Positions 1 through 8,676 of a stretch of DNA of 64,000 bases are shown here, piece after piece. Within the stretch, counting starts at the first letter, position 1, and each line of letters starts with the position of its first letter. The position numbers were made by a program, and so were the translations under genes. Under the pieces are notes generated by a model, which saw nothing but the letters and a program-made list of their open reading frames with translations, had not been told where the DNA came from and searched no databases. Source of the stretch: CAZNNH01 sp964574335 (GTDB taxonomy: Bacteria > Acidobacteriota > Vicinamibacteria > Fen-336); assembly GCA_964574335.1 (NCBI GenBank), contig CAZNNH010000001.1, positions 1 through 64,000 of the forward strand. Direction: 5' to 3'.

Positions 1-2379
1 ATGGCAGACGCATACAAGGACCCGTCCCGATCGGTGGAAGAGCGCGTCAAGGACCTGCTCCCCCGCATGAAGCTCGAGGAGAAGATCGCCCAGATGCACG
101 CGCTGTGGCTGATCCTGTCCGAGGACGGCCAGCACCGGCCGCGGATGGACGACTTCACCGGCGGGAGCGACCCGGAGGTGGTGAGGAAGGCCCTCCGCCA
201 CGGCCTGGGTCAGATCTCGCGCGCCCTCGGGTCCCACGGCGTCGACCCCAAGACGGGCGTCCGCGCCCTCAACCGTCTGCAGAAGTTCCTGTGCGAGGAG
301 ACGCGCCTCGGCATCCCGGTCCTCTCCCACGAGGAGTGCCTGGTAGGCCTGATGGCCCGCGGCGCCACCCTGTTCCCTTCGGCCCTGGCCTATAGCGCCA
401 CCTGGGACCCCGAGCTGATCGAGCGCGCCGCCCAGGCCATCGGTCGTGAGGCGCGGAGCATCGGCTGCCACCAGGTCCTGGCACCGGTGCTGGACGTCTC
501 CCGCGACGTCCGCTGGGGCCGGACCGAAGAGACGCTGGGTGAAGACCCCTACCTGATCGGCGTGCTGGCCTCGCGCTACGTGCGCGGCATCCAGGGGGAG
601 CGGCGCGACCTGCTGGCCACCCTCAAGCACTTCGCCGGTCACTCTTTCAGCGAGGGGGCGCGCAACCACGGACCGGTGCACCTGGGCTGGCGCGAGCTGA
701 ACGACGTCTTCCTGCTGCCGTTCGAGATGGCGGTCAAGCAGGTGAACCCGGGATCGGTGATGCCCGCCTACCACGACATCGACAACGAGTCGGTGCACGC
801 CTCCCGCCACCTGCTCACCGAGGTGCTGCGCGACCAGTGGGGCTTCGACGGCCTGATCGTCGCCGACTACATCGGCATCAGCCTGCTCTACCAGCACCAC
901 AACCTGGCTGCGGACCCGGCTGAGGCCGCCGCCATGGGCTTCGGCGCCGGCATCGACATCGAGCTGCCGGCCGACGATTGCTCCTCGCACCTGGAAAAGG
1001 CCGTCGAACGCGGCCTCATCAGCATGGAGACGATCGACGCCACCGTCTCCCGGATCCTGACCGAGAAGGTCCGCCTGGGCCTGTTCGAGAGACCCTACGC
1101 GGACGAGGGCCGGATCGAGCTGCAGTCGCCGGCCACGGTCGCGGTGGCCCGCGACGTGGCCCGGCAGGCGGTGGTGGTGCTGGAGAACAAGGGCGTCCTG
1201 CCCCTGGATCCCAAGAAGGGGCAGCGGGTGGCCTTGATCGGCCCCACCGCCGACGACCCGCTGGCGCTCCTGTGCGGCTACAGCTTCCCGGTCCACTTGA
1301 TCCTCAACGACGCCGGCGAGAGCGCGGCCCAGGTGATCACACCGCGGGCCGCCCTCGAGAAGACCCTGGGCGCCGACAAGGTCCGCTACGCCAAGGGCTG
1401 CTACATCATTGAAGAGCGCAAGTACGGCTCGCCGGTCTTCCCCGGGGACGTCGAGCAGAGCACCCGGCTCTCGTTGACCTCGCCGGTCTCGACCCGCACC
1501 GACCTGATCCCGGACGCCGTGAAGTGCGCCCAGACGGCGGACGTCGCCGTCGTCTGCGTCGGCGATCTGGCCGGCCTGTTCCAGACCGGCACCGTGGGCG
1601 AGGGCTCGGACGCCGACTCGCTCGACCTCCCCGGCGTCCAGCAGCAGCTCCTGGCCGCCGTGGTGGCCACCGGCAAGCCGGTGGTGGTGGTGGCCATGAG
1701 CGGTCGGCCGTACACCCTCGACGGCCTCGAGGATCAGGTGGCGGCCTACGTGATGGCGTTCGCCGGCGGCCAGGAGGGGGGCCCGGCCCTGGTCGAGGTC
1801 CTCACCGGCCAGGCCGACGCCACCGGCCGGCTCACCGTCTCGGTCCCCAGGAACGTGGGCGCCATGCCCTACTACTACAACCACAAGATGAAGAGCGCGG
1901 GGACGCCGATCGCCCTCCACTTCGGCAGCCGGTACCCGTTCGGCCACGGCCTCGGCTACACCCAGTTCGAGCTCGCCGACCTCGCCCTCGACGCCGAGAA
2001 GGTGGACGTTGCGGGCGGGCAGATCGGCCTGCGCTTCACGGTGCGCAACGCCGGGTCCCGCGCCGGCGTGGCGGTGCCCCAGCTCTACGTCCGCGACCTG
2101 CTGGCCTCGATGGTGCGGCCGGTGAAGGAGCTGAAGGGCTTCGGCCGGGTCGAGCTCGAACCCGGCCAGTCGGCGCGGGTGGCCTTCAAGGTCCCCACGG
2201 ACATGCTCTGCTTCACTGGCTACGATGGCGACCGCATCGTCGAGCCCGGCGAGCTCGAGCTGCAGGTGGGCACCTCCAGCGCCGACATCCGGCTGCGCAC
2301 CAAGGTCACGCTGACCGGGAAGACCCGCAAGCTCGGGCGGACGTGGCGGATGGAGAGCCGGTTCGAGATCGAGCGCTAG
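1..2379 (+). CDS. Glycoside hydrolase family 3 beta-glucosidase-like enzyme
   Basis: GH3 exo-acting glycosidase (792 aa) that should remove non-reducing beta-linked sugars from oligosaccharides. The N-terminal TIM barrel shows RWGRTEETLGEDPYL (about 171-185) and the KHF motif (209-211). The nucleophile aspartate is D289 in GFDGLIVADY. An alpha/beta C-terminal domain follows, then a fibronectin III-like domain (about 680-770). There is no signal peptide, so it is probably cytoplasmic, unlike the second GH3 at 53.6 kb. The ATG is the first base of the window and MADAYKDPSRSVEERVKDLL is a typical GH3 start, but no upstream sequence is visible to confirm it. Substrate (glucose or xylose) cannot be told from sequence. 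Confidence 0.9.
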   Translation: MADAYKDPSRSVEERVKDLLPRMKLEEKIAQMHALWLILSEDGQHRPRMDDFTGGSDPEVVRKALRHGLGQISRALGSHGVDPKTGVRALNRLQKFLCEETRLGIPVLSHEECLVGLMARGATLFPSALAYSATWDPELIERAAQAIGREARSIGCHQVLAPVLDVSRDVRWGRTEETLGEDPYLIGVLASRYVRGIQGERRDLLATLKHFAGHSFSEGARNHGPVHLGWRELNDVFLLPFEMAVKQVNPGSVMPAYHDIDNESVHASRHLLTEVLRDQWGFDGLIVADYIGISLLYQHHNLAADPAEAAAMGFGAGIDIELPADDCSSHLEKAVERGLISMETIDATVSRILTEKVRLGLFERPYADEGRIELQSPATVAVARDVARQAVVVLENKGVLPLDPKKGQRVALIGPTADDPLALLCGYSFPVHLILNDAGESAAQVITPRAALEKTLGADKVRYAKGCYIIEERKYGSPVFPGDVEQSTRLSLTSPVSTRTDLIPDAVKCAQTADVAVVCVGDLAGLFQTGTVGEGSDADSLDLPGVQQQLLAAVVATGKPVVVVAMSGRPYTLDGLEDQVAAYVMAFAGGQEGGPALVEVLTGQADATGRLTVSVPRNVGAMPYYYNHKMKSAGTPIALHFGSRYPFGHGLGYTQFELADLALDAEKVDVAGGQIGLRFTVRNAGSRAGVAVPQLYVRDLLASMVRPVKELKGFGRVELEPGQSARVAFKVPTDMLCFTGYDGDRIVEPGELELQVGTSSADIRLRTKVTLTGKTRKLGRTWRMESRFEIER

Positions 2380-2482
2380 GGCAAGAGGACACTCCAGGAA
2401 CTGTCCCGAGCCCGAGCCCACGCCGTGTTTCCCCGACGTATTACTTGCCGAGAGCAGAGCGGCGCTCTTGGAAGGAGACACG

Positions 2483-3841
2483 ATGCGGGTTCTTCTGATC
2501 GCCCCTTCGAGCGGGAAGTGGCGTGGCGTGGGTCGAGGCCGGGTCTTCAACGGACGCACCTTCCGCTTCTCGCTGCTGAGCCTGCTGGCGGTGGCAGCGG
2601 AGACGCCGGAGGACGTCGACGTCCAGATCGTGGACGAGCAGGTGGACGAGGTCCCGCTGGACGGCGACTTCGACCTGGTGGGCATCACCTGCATGACCGC
2701 GCTGGCCCCGCGGGCCTATGAGCTGGCGGCGGCCTTTCGCCGACGCGGTATCCCGGTGGTCCTGGGAGGGCTGCACCCGACGCTGTGCCCCGAAGAGGCC
2801 CTCCAGCACGCCGAATGCGTGCTGGTCGGCGAGGCCGAGGGGATCTGGCGCTCCCTGCTGGCCGACCTGTCTTCGGGACGGCTGCGGCGCCGCTACCAGG
2901 CGGACCCGGCGAGGGCGCTCCGATGCAATCCCCTGCCCCGCGGCCGGCTGGACGCGCGTCGCTATGCCCCGATCCACGCGGTTCAGGCGACGCGCGGCTG
3001 TCCCCACCGCTGCGAGTTCTGCTCGGTCAGCGCCGCCTCGGGAGGGACGCAGATCCGGCGTCCGGTCGACGAGGTAGTGGACGAGATCGCCGGGCTGCCG
3101 GGACGCCGTTTCATCTTCGTCGACGACAACCTGGTGGCCGACCGGGAGTACGCCGGCGAGCTGTTCGACCGGCTGGCCCCCCTGAACCGGCGCTGGGTGA
3201 CCCAATGCACGCTCGGGGCGGCCGCGGATCCCGACCTCCTTGCCCGTATGGCGCGAGCCGGCTGCGTGGGCGTCTTCGTCGGGCTCGAGACCTTCTCCGA
3301 GTCCAACCTGGTCGGTGTCGGCAAGGACACCCACCGGGTCCGCCAGTATCGCGACCGGGTCGGGCGCTTCCACGCCGCCGGGATCGGGGTCGAGGCAGGC
3401 ATCGTCTTCGGCTTCGACAAGGACACCCCCCGGGTGTTCGCCGACACCCTGAGCCACCTCGAGGAGCTGGCCATCGACGCCGTCCAGGTGTCGATCCTGA
3501 CGCCGCTCCCCGGAACGCCCCTCCACCAGAAGATGGCCGGCCGCATCATCGACCGCGACTGGTCGCACTACGACTTCCACCACGTGGTCTTCGAGCCGCA
3601 GGGCATGAACCCGGCCCAGCTCCAGGCGGGCCACGACTGGGTGACCCGGGAGCTCTACCGGCCCGACCGCATCGCCCGTCGCGCCCTGCGCTACCTGGGT
3701 CGCCCGCGTGGGCTCGAGACCCTCGCCTTCTTCCTGGCCATCAACCTCGCCTACTACGGCCGCGTGGTGCGCTGGGGGATCCGGGGCTGGGATCCGGCTG
3801 GGTCGGAGGGCTGCGCACCCGGGCTCCGCTCCGCCGCCTGA
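2483..3841 (+). CDS. B12-binding-domain radical SAM protein
   Basis: Radical SAM enzyme with an N-terminal cobalamin-binding-like Rossmann domain (about 1-130) and a [4Fe-4S] cluster motif C173-C177-C180 in RGCPHRCEFC. The rest is an Elp3-type barrel (ETFSESN, GIVFGFDKD) and a C-terminal extension. Such proteins typically catalyse methylation or ring modification of unknown substrates, often lipids. The canonical DxHxxG cobalamin ligand is not evident, so cobalamin may bind base-off without a histidine or not at all. The start is the ATG at 2483, preceded by GGAG at 2474-2477; an in-frame TTG at 2468 lacks a site. The gene stands alone 100 bp after the GH3 gene. Confidence 0.85.
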   Translation: MRVLLIAPSSGKWRGVGRGRVFNGRTFRFSLLSLLAVAAETPEDVDVQIVDEQVDEVPLDGDFDLVGITCMTALAPRAYELAAAFRRRGIPVVLGGLHPTLCPEEALQHAECVLVGEAEGIWRSLLADLSSGRLRRRYQADPARALRCNPLPRGRLDARRYAPIHAVQATRGCPHRCEFCSVSAASGGTQIRRPVDEVVDEIAGLPGRRFIFVDDNLVADREYAGELFDRLAPLNRRWVTQCTLGAAADPDLLARMARAGCVGVFVGLETFSESNLVGVGKDTHRVRQYRDRVGRFHAAGIGVEAGIVFGFDKDTPRVFADTLSHLEELAIDAVQVSILTPLPGTPLHQKMAGRIIDRDWSHYDFHHVVFEPQGMNPAQLQAGHDWVTRELYRPDRIARRALRYLGRPRGLETLAFFLAINLAYYGRVVRWGIRGWDPAGSEGCAPGLRSAA

Positions 3842-3904
3842 GGATCAGGCGACCCGCCGCCGCGTCGGCTGCGCCGGTGTCTCCGATGATCTAGACTCCT
3901 GGGA

Positions 3905-4129
3905 ATGAGCGCCGAACCGGGGGCGGCCGGCGAGATCCCTGCCGAGTGGCTCGAGGAGCTCGAGGCGGCAGCGCGCAGGCCCCTCCCGGTCCGCTTTCGC
4001 TATGCGTTCGTCCACACCTGCAAGCCGGTCCTGGACGACGCGCCCTACCGGTCCTTCGACACCATGGAAGACTGCCGCCGCTGGTGCGAGAAGAAGCTGC
4101 CGGACTGGCTGGGCTTCGGACGTGGCTAG
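3905..4129 (+). CDS. Small protein of unknown function (74 aa)
   Basis: Short acidic protein with no recognised domain. It has a coherent C-terminal segment, YRSFDTMEDCRRWCEKKLPD, which contains two cysteines. Its stop codon overlaps by 8 bp the GTG of the following nucleotidyltransferase-like fragment, so the two were probably a coupled pair. In such pairs the small upstream protein is often a partner or antitoxin, but nothing in this sequence shows that here. Function unknown. Confidence 0.6.
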   Translation: MSAEPGAAGEIPAEWLEELEAAARRPLPVRFRYAFVHTCKPVLDDAPYRSFDTMEDCRRWCEKKLPDWLGFGRG

Positions 4130-4331
4130 GGCCTTCGAGTACCGGCAGGCCGAGGAGATTCGCGACGCGCTGGCGCGCCACGGGGTCCTCTACCTCTTCA
4201 TCGGCAAGTCCGGGGCGATCCTGCTCGGCTTCCCCGACACCACCCAGGATGCCGACCTCTTCGTCGGCTCCGCTCCTTCCGGGAGTACTGGCTGGCCCGC
4301 CGACGGTGGGCGCAGACCGACCCGGATCTGA
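4122..4331 (+). pseudogene. Truncated nucleotidyltransferase-like gene
   Basis: From GTG 4122 the frame encodes ARAFEYRQAEEIRDALARHG, then IGKSGAILLGFPDTTQDADLFV, which resembles the start of AbiEii/MNT-type nucleotidyltransferase-fold proteins (a G-S/A motif then DxD). After that the frame loses coherence. A different frame from about 4265 gives FREYWLARRRWAQTDPDLIG, which looks like the C-terminal end of the same protein. The pattern fits an internal deletion joining the two ends. The fragment converges on the ATPase gene at 4341. Identification rests on a short stretch. Confidence 0.5.
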
Positions 4332-4340
4332 TCGGGGCTG

Positions 4341-5513
4341 TCAGAGGAGCTGAGACAGGAACGTCCGCGCCGGCACCACGATGGGGGCGTGGCCCTGGCC
4401 GAAGCAGTCGGCGTCGACGTACGGCATGTCGAGCACGACCTGGAGCGCGTGGGAGGCGCCCGTCTGACCCTGGAAGTGGGCGAGGGAGGGCGAGAGGGTT
4501 CGGTCGCTCGCCTTCACCTCGACCAGGAACCAGGGCTTGCGGTCACGGACGACCAGGAAGTCGACCTCTCGTTTCTGCTTGTCGCGAAGATAGCGCAGCT
4601 CGAAGGCCCCAAGACCCAGGTCGTGCCAGCCTTCGGTCGCCTTGAGGAGGTGGCAAGCCACGAAGGTCTCGGCGCGGGCTCCGAGGTCCGGGCAAGTGGA
4701 CCAGTCGCGAAGGTACCACTTCGGCTCCTTGCGGAGGGCCTTCGCCACGTTCCTCCAGAAGGGGCGCACCAGGAACCCCCAATGCAATGAGCACAGGGCA
4801 CCGACCCAGCGTCGTGCGGTGTCCACCGACACCTGGACCTCCCCGGCCAGGTTGCTCAACACCAGGGCCTGTCCCGACCGCTCCGCCAGCAGCCGACCCA
4901 GGTGCTCGACCTGTCCCAGCTGCTGGATGAGCGTGAGGTCGCGCACGTCCTCGCGGAGCATCTGCGCGGCCCGCAGGTCGCGCCAGCGGTTCGAGAAGCG
5001 GCGGCTGCGCTTGAGGAACGGCTCCGGGTAGCCCCCGTGCTCCAGCAACGCCTGGAACTTCTGCTCCGCTATCCTCTTCGGCTTCCGGGTCGGCTGTCGG
5101 GGGACCTCCTGTCGCGCGAGCTCAGCGACGCTCAATGGGTGCATTCGGTAGTGGAGGTAGCGACCCATCAGGCTCTCGCCGCCCCTGCGAAAGACGTCCA
5201 GGTGAGAGCTGCCCGTGACGATCGGGCGGACCCGCTCGCCGTAGGTATCGAAGAAGCCCTTGAGCAGGGTCCGCCAGCGGCGGTACTTGTGCAGCTCGTC
5301 GAACGTGCAGGTCAACGGCTCGGCGTGCAGCTCCGTGAGGCCGATCCGCGCGGCCACGGCTCCCGGACCTGCCAGCAGTACCCGGCGGTCGTCTTGGTTG
5401 TCCCAGTTGAGATAGGCCGAGGTGAGTGCCCGGCAGGTGGTCGTCTTCCCGACCTGCCGGGGACCGGTCACGAACGCCATCTGGCGGTGACGGGTCTGGT
5501 GCTCCTTCAACAC
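4341..5513 (-). CDS. AAA-family ATPase with DUF4143 domain
   Basis: Predicted ATPase of the COG1373 type. It has a Walker A GPRQVGKTT (about 17-25), an RxRPIVTGSSHLD sensor-like segment, a winged-helix middle region and a DUF4143 C-terminal domain with a restriction-endonuclease-like motif (DFLVVRDRKPWFLVEVKAS). The family is widespread and variable, and its role is unclear; some members sit in defence or mobile contexts. The annotated start is GTG 5513. Homologs usually begin slightly further upstream (here LIRRFYDAV), so a non-standard upstream CTG start near an AGGAG is possible. A perfect palindrome lies 48-75 bp upstream. Confidence 0.85.
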   Translation of the reverse strand: MLKEHQTRHRQMAFVTGPRQVGKTTTCRALTSAYLNWDNQDDRRVLLAGPGAVAARIGLTELHAEPLTCTFDELHKYRRWRTLLKGFFDTYGERVRPIVTGSSHLDVFRRGGESLMGRYLHYRMHPLSVAELARQEVPRQPTRKPKRIAEQKFQALLEHGGYPEPFLKRSRRFSNRWRDLRAAQMLREDVRDLTLIQQLGQVEHLGRLLAERSGQALVLSNLAGEVQVSVDTARRWVGALCSLHWGFLVRPFWRNVAKALRKEPKWYLRDWSTCPDLGARAETFVACHLLKATEGWHDLGLGAFELRYLRDKQKREVDFLVVRDRKPWFLVEVKASDRTLSPSLAHFQGQTGASHALQVVLDMPYVDADCFGQGHAPIVVPARTFLSQLL

Positions 5514-5560
5514 GGCATCGTAGAAGCGGCGTATCAGGGGCAGGACTCTTCTCCTGGGGA

Positions 5561-5588
5561 TCGTAAGATGGTCCGGACCATCTTACGA
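5561..5588. promoter_or_regulatory. Perfect 28-bp palindrome upstream of the ATPase gene
   Basis: Each half is TCGTAAGATGGTCC and the second half is its exact reverse complement, with no spacer. It lies 48-75 bp upstream of the GTG start of the DUF4143 ATPase, where an operator or promoter-overlapping site would be. As a dyad with no loop it suits a dimeric DNA-binding protein better than an RNA hairpin. The binding protein is unknown; autoregulation by the ATPase (which has a winged-helix region) is only an inference. Confidence 0.6.
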
Positions 5589-5674
5589 CACTAGCAATTC
5601 TGGTCCAAGGCGGATGGCCTTGCCGGGCTCGGGCCTCGGCCCTACGGGCACCGCTCGGCCTGGGATCGCCGCCG

Positions 5675-6349
5675 CTACGAACCCGACGCCGGGCGCCAGG
5701 TCAAGAGTCTAGACCTGCCCCCCCACCAGCCGGCAGCGACCAGCAGGACGGTGGCTCCACCGTGCCAGACGAGCACGTGGCCGAGGTCGGCGCGGGGGCA
5801 GATCAGGTGCCAAGTCCCGTCAGCGACCAGTCCGGCGCCGGTGCCCAGCAGCGCTCCGGTCCAACCCGGGCGAAGCGGCAGCGCCCGGGCCACCAGCCAA
5901 AACCCGATGACGAGGGCCGGCAGGCCGAGCGCGATCTGGGCCGCCAGGCAGGTCAGCCCAGCGTGGTGGGCGGCGGCCGCCGCGGCCAGCGCCGGGGCAT
6001 TCTTCCAGGTGAGCAGGCCGACCAGGGCCTGAGCGGCCACGCCGGCGCCGATGGCGGCCATCGAGCGTGCGGGGCCGATACCTTGGCCGGGCACGGCCTC
6101 GCGCAGGGCGAGGCCGATCAGGATCGAGCCCAGCAGCGCCTCGAAGAGGGCGGCCGCCCACACCAGCCAGAAGCCCAGCGAGGGCGTGTCCTGCCGGAGC
6201 GGCATCAGGGAGGGGACGATCACCAGCAGCGCGACGGCCCACAGCGCCAACCTCGCCGCTCGGACGCCGGGGGCCGGCAGGGGGCGCACCGGGCTGAGGT
6301 CCGCCAGCACCTCCCGTCGCAGCCGCTCGGGCAGCTCCGGACAGGTCAT
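5675..6349 (-). CDS. NrsF-type (DUF1109) anti-sigma membrane protein
   Basis: Protein of about 224 aa with a short cytoplasmic N-terminus (TCPELPERLRREVLADLSPV) followed by about six hydrophobic segments, matching the NrsF/DUF1109 family of ECF sigma-factor regulators. These hold a cognate sigma factor at the membrane until a signal releases it. Its ATG overlaps the stop of the upstream sigma gene (ATGA), so the two are translationally coupled and almost certainly functional partners. The C-terminal GWWGGRSRLLTWRP region is short. Metal or oxidative stress is the usual signal in characterised cases, but nothing here identifies it. Confidence 0.8.
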   Translation of the reverse strand: MTCPELPERLRREVLADLSPVRPLPAPGVRAARLALWAVALLVIVPSLMPLRQDTPSLGFWLVWAAALFEALLGSILIGLALREAVPGQGIGPARSMAAIGAGVAAQALVGLLTWKNAPALAAAAAAHHAGLTCLAAQIALGLPALVIGFWLVARALPLRPGWTGALLGTGAGLVADGTWHLICPRADLGHVLVWHGGATVLLVAAGWWGGRSRLLTWRPASGS

Positions 6350-6912
6350 GCCCCGCCCCCGGACGGTCGCAGCGTCTCGCGCAACTGCTGGACGCCCCGG
6401 TGGGCCCGCAGCTTGGCGGCGGGCTCGCTGACTCCCAGGACGGCCCCGGCCTCGCGGAACGACAGCCCCCACACGTGGTGCAGCAGCAGCGCCTCGCGGC
6501 GATCCGCGGGCAAGCCCGCCAGCGCCTTCTGGACCCGCTCCCGGTCCGCCAGGCCCTCGACCTCGGGAGGCACCGGGACCTCGGGCAGCTCCTTCTCGGC
6601 CAGCGTCTCGTGGCGACCCCGGCGGCCGGCCGCCCGGCGGCTCATCAGGAAGACGTTGCGGGCGATGGCGTAGATCCAGGGCCGGACCGGGCGCAGGGGG
6701 AGATAGGTGTGCCGGGAGCGGTGGACCTGCAGGAACGTCTCCTGGAGCAGGTCCTCCGCGCGCGCCGCGTCGCGGCAGAGGGCGCGCAGGTAGCCGCCCA
6801 ACTGCGGCGCCAGCGCGCCGTAGAGCTCCTCGAAGGCCGACCTTTCGCCGGCCTGGTACGCAGCCATCAGCTCACCCAGCCTGTCCCCCGCCCCCGTGAC
6901 GGGAGCCGTCAT
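6346..6912 (-). CDS. ECF-type RNA polymerase sigma factor
   Basis: Sigma-70 family ECF factor (188 aa from the chosen start). Region 2 is seen in AFEELYGALAPQL...DAARAEDLLQETFLQVH and the RPWIYAIARN segment. Region 4 is seen in LAGLPADRREALLLHHVWG and the helix-turn-helix LSFREAGAVLGVSEPAAKLR. Start chosen at ATG 6912, which has AGGAG four bases upstream; a TTG at 6939 is possible. It directly precedes and overlaps the NrsF-type anti-sigma gene. The upstream region contains the BufB remnant on the other strand, so its regulon may have included a metal-stress RiPP locus; that link is inference. Confidence 0.9.
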   Translation of the reverse strand: MTAPVTGAGDRLGELMAAYQAGERSAFEELYGALAPQLGGYLRALCRDAARAEDLLQETFLQVHRSRHTYLPLRPVRPWIYAIARNVFLMSRRAAGRRGRHETLAEKELPEVPVPPEVEGLADRERVQKALAGLPADRREALLLHHVWGLSFREAGAVLGVSEPAAKLRAHRGVQQLRETLRPSGGGA

Positions 6913-6997
6913 CCGCTCCTGTGCCGTGACCCCCCTCAACGTTACTTCCCCCGCGCCCGCCCGGCGGCTCTGGTACCGGCCGGCTCACCTGGAGTCT

Positions 6998-7133
6998 ACC
7001 CTCGGCGGGAGCCACGCTCTACGAGTGGGACCAGGACATCCCGGACTTCGACACGCTGGTGGCCGAGGCCCGCAAGGCCGAGGTCTACCAGGAGGCGGCC
7101 GAGACGACGCCGGTGGTGGCCCGTGCCAGCTAG
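6998..7133 (+). pseudogene. C-terminal remnant of a DUF692 (BufB/HvfB-type) gene
   Basis: In the frame ending at TAG 7131-7133 the sequence encodes TLYEWDQDIPDFDTLVAEAR and about 20 more residues, which is the characteristic C-terminus of DUF692 proteins (MbnB/BufB/HvfB). These iron enzymes modify cysteines in methanobactin-like and bufferin peptides. No start or upstream domain exists: 90 bp further left is the divergent sigma-factor gene. The remaining body (about 240 codons) has been lost by deletion or misassembly. The remnant overlaps the start of the BufC-like gene by 11 bp, as intact bufB-bufC pairs often do. Confidence 0.7.
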
Positions 7134-8676
7134 CAGCATCGGCCTCGCCCTGCCGCGGCTGCAGCGCTGGATGCAGTCGGTGGTGGTCCACCCCGGCACG
7201 GTGGAAGCCGCCCTGGCCTCGGACGAGGTCCGGGCCGAGCTTCCGCCGGAGCAGGTGTCCGAGGTGATCCGGCCCACCGCCGAGCTGACCTCGGCGGAAA
7301 GGCTGGAGATCTACCACGGCATGTACCTGCTCCGGATGTCGGAGGCGCTGGAGGCGGACTACCCGGCGCTCTTCGCGTTCCTGGGTCCGGACGGGTTCCG
7401 GCGGCTGGTGACGGCCTACGTCCAGGCCCACCCCTCGCGCAGCTACACGCTCAACCGCCTCGGCGACCACCTGCCCGAGTTCATCCGGGACGGCGCCTCG
7501 GTCACGCGACGCGGCTTCTGCCTCGAGCTGGCGCGCCTCGAGCTGGCGATCACGGAGGTCTTCGACGCGCCGGAGGCCGGCTCCCTGACCGAAGACCATA
7601 TAGCGGCGATCCCGGCCGAGTCCTGGGACCGCTCCCGGCTGCGGCCGGTCGCGGCGCTCCGCCTGCTGGCGCTCCGCTACCCGGTCAACGACTACCTGCA
7701 GGCGGTCAAGGACGGCGAGCCGGGCCATGCGACGACGCGCCTCCAGGACTCCTGGGTGGTGGTGTCGCGGCGGAGCTACGCGGTCTACCGCCAGGAGCCC
7801 GCCCACGCGTTGCTGACGGACCTGGTGAGCGGCGTGCCGGTGGGTCTCGCCGTGGGCCGGGCGATCGCGGCGCGGGGGTCGCTCCGTCTCCCCGAGTCGG
7901 AGCTGTTCCGCTGGTTCCGGGGTTGGACCTCCGCGGGCCTGCTCGCCGAGGTGGACCTGGACAGGCCAGAACCGGCGAAGCCGTTGTGGTCCTGGCGGCG
8001 GCCCGCCTCAGCGGGCCGCCGTGCCCGGGCCGGCGGCAACGGCCAAGACCACCCCGCCGACCACCAGCGCCGATCCGGCGAGCTTGGCGAAGGTCAGCGG
8101 CTCGAGCGGGACGTATCCCTGGTCGATCCGGTTGGTGACGGCGAGGATGGCCAGGGTGAACACCGGGGCCGTGGTGGTGATGACGGCGGCCGTGGTGGCC
8201 GGGATGTGCCGGAGCGCCTCGCCGAAGGACCAGTAGGAGACGAGGGTCACCAGGCACAGGAAGGCCGCCGCTGTCAGCGGGGCCGGTCCCGGCTCGCGGG
8301 CCGGCGCGAACGGCACCAAGGGCGCCACCACGAGGGCGGCCAGAAGGAACGTCCAGAGGGTGGTGCCGCCGGAGGCGTGGTCGCGGCCCAGCCGCCGATG
8401 GGCGGCGGCGTAGACGGCCCAGGCGGCGGCCGAGGCCAGCACCAGGAAGACGCCGGCCAGCCCCTCGGGCGCGACGGCCGTCTCCTGCCACGAGACCACG
8501 CCCACGCCCAGCAGCGCCAGCGCCGCCCCGAGGTACTCGCGGCGCGTCGGCCGCTCGCCCAGCACCAGGACGCCGATCGCGATCAGGAAGAGCAGGGCGG
8601 TCTGGATCAGGACCTGGGCGGTTCCCGCACCGGCGCGTTCGAGACCCCACATGTACAGGACGTGGTTGGTCCCTAG
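7123..8676 (+). CDS. BufC/HvfC-type DUF2063 protein (family match ends near 7965)
   Basis: From GTG 7123 the protein reads as a DUF2063/HvfC-like partner protein: RLEIYHGMYLLRMSEALEAD, ALFAFLGPDGFRRLVTAYV, SYTLNRLGDHLPEF, and a C-terminal domain with VVSRRSYAVYRQEP. These proteins bind the bufferin/methanobactin-like precursor and work with DUF692 enzymes. The homologous part ends at about 7965 (WTSAGLLAEVDL). No stop follows and the frame stays open to 8676, antisense to the EamA gene, so the natural stop has probably been lost or displaced by an indel. The upstream DUF692 partner survives only as a fragment and no DUF2282-type precursor gene is visible, so the pathway here is broken. Confidence 0.7.
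   Translation: MPASSIGLALPRLQRWMQSVVVHPGTVEAALASDEVRAELPPEQVSEVIRPTAELTSAERLEIYHGMYLLRMSEALEADYPALFAFLGPDGFRRLVTAYVQAHPSRSYTLNRLGDHLPEFIRDGASVTRRGFCLELARLELAITEVFDAPEAGSLTEDHIAAIPAESWDRSRLRPVAALRLLALRYPVNDYLQAVKDGEPGHATTRLQDSWVVVSRRSYAVYRQEPAHALLTDLVSGVPVGLAVGRAIAARGSLRLPESELFRWFRGWTSAGLLAEVDLDRPEPAKPLWSWRRPASAGRRARAGGNGQDHPADHQRRSGELGEGQRLERDVSLVDPVGDGEDGQGEHRGRGGDDGGRGGRDVPERLAEGPVGDEGHQAQEGRRCQRGRSRLAGRRERHQGRHHEGGQKERPEGGAAGGVVAAQPPMGGGVDGPGGGRGQHQEDAGQPLGRDGRLLPRDHAHAQQRQRRPEVLAARRPLAQHQDADRDQEEQGGLDQDLGGSRTGAFETPHVQDVVGP

Noticed and set aside
2441..3634. Long minus-strand open frame opposite the radical SAM gene
   Set aside because: It is antisense to a well-supported gene and reads as low-complexity Arg/Gly/Ala, as expected in high-GC DNA.
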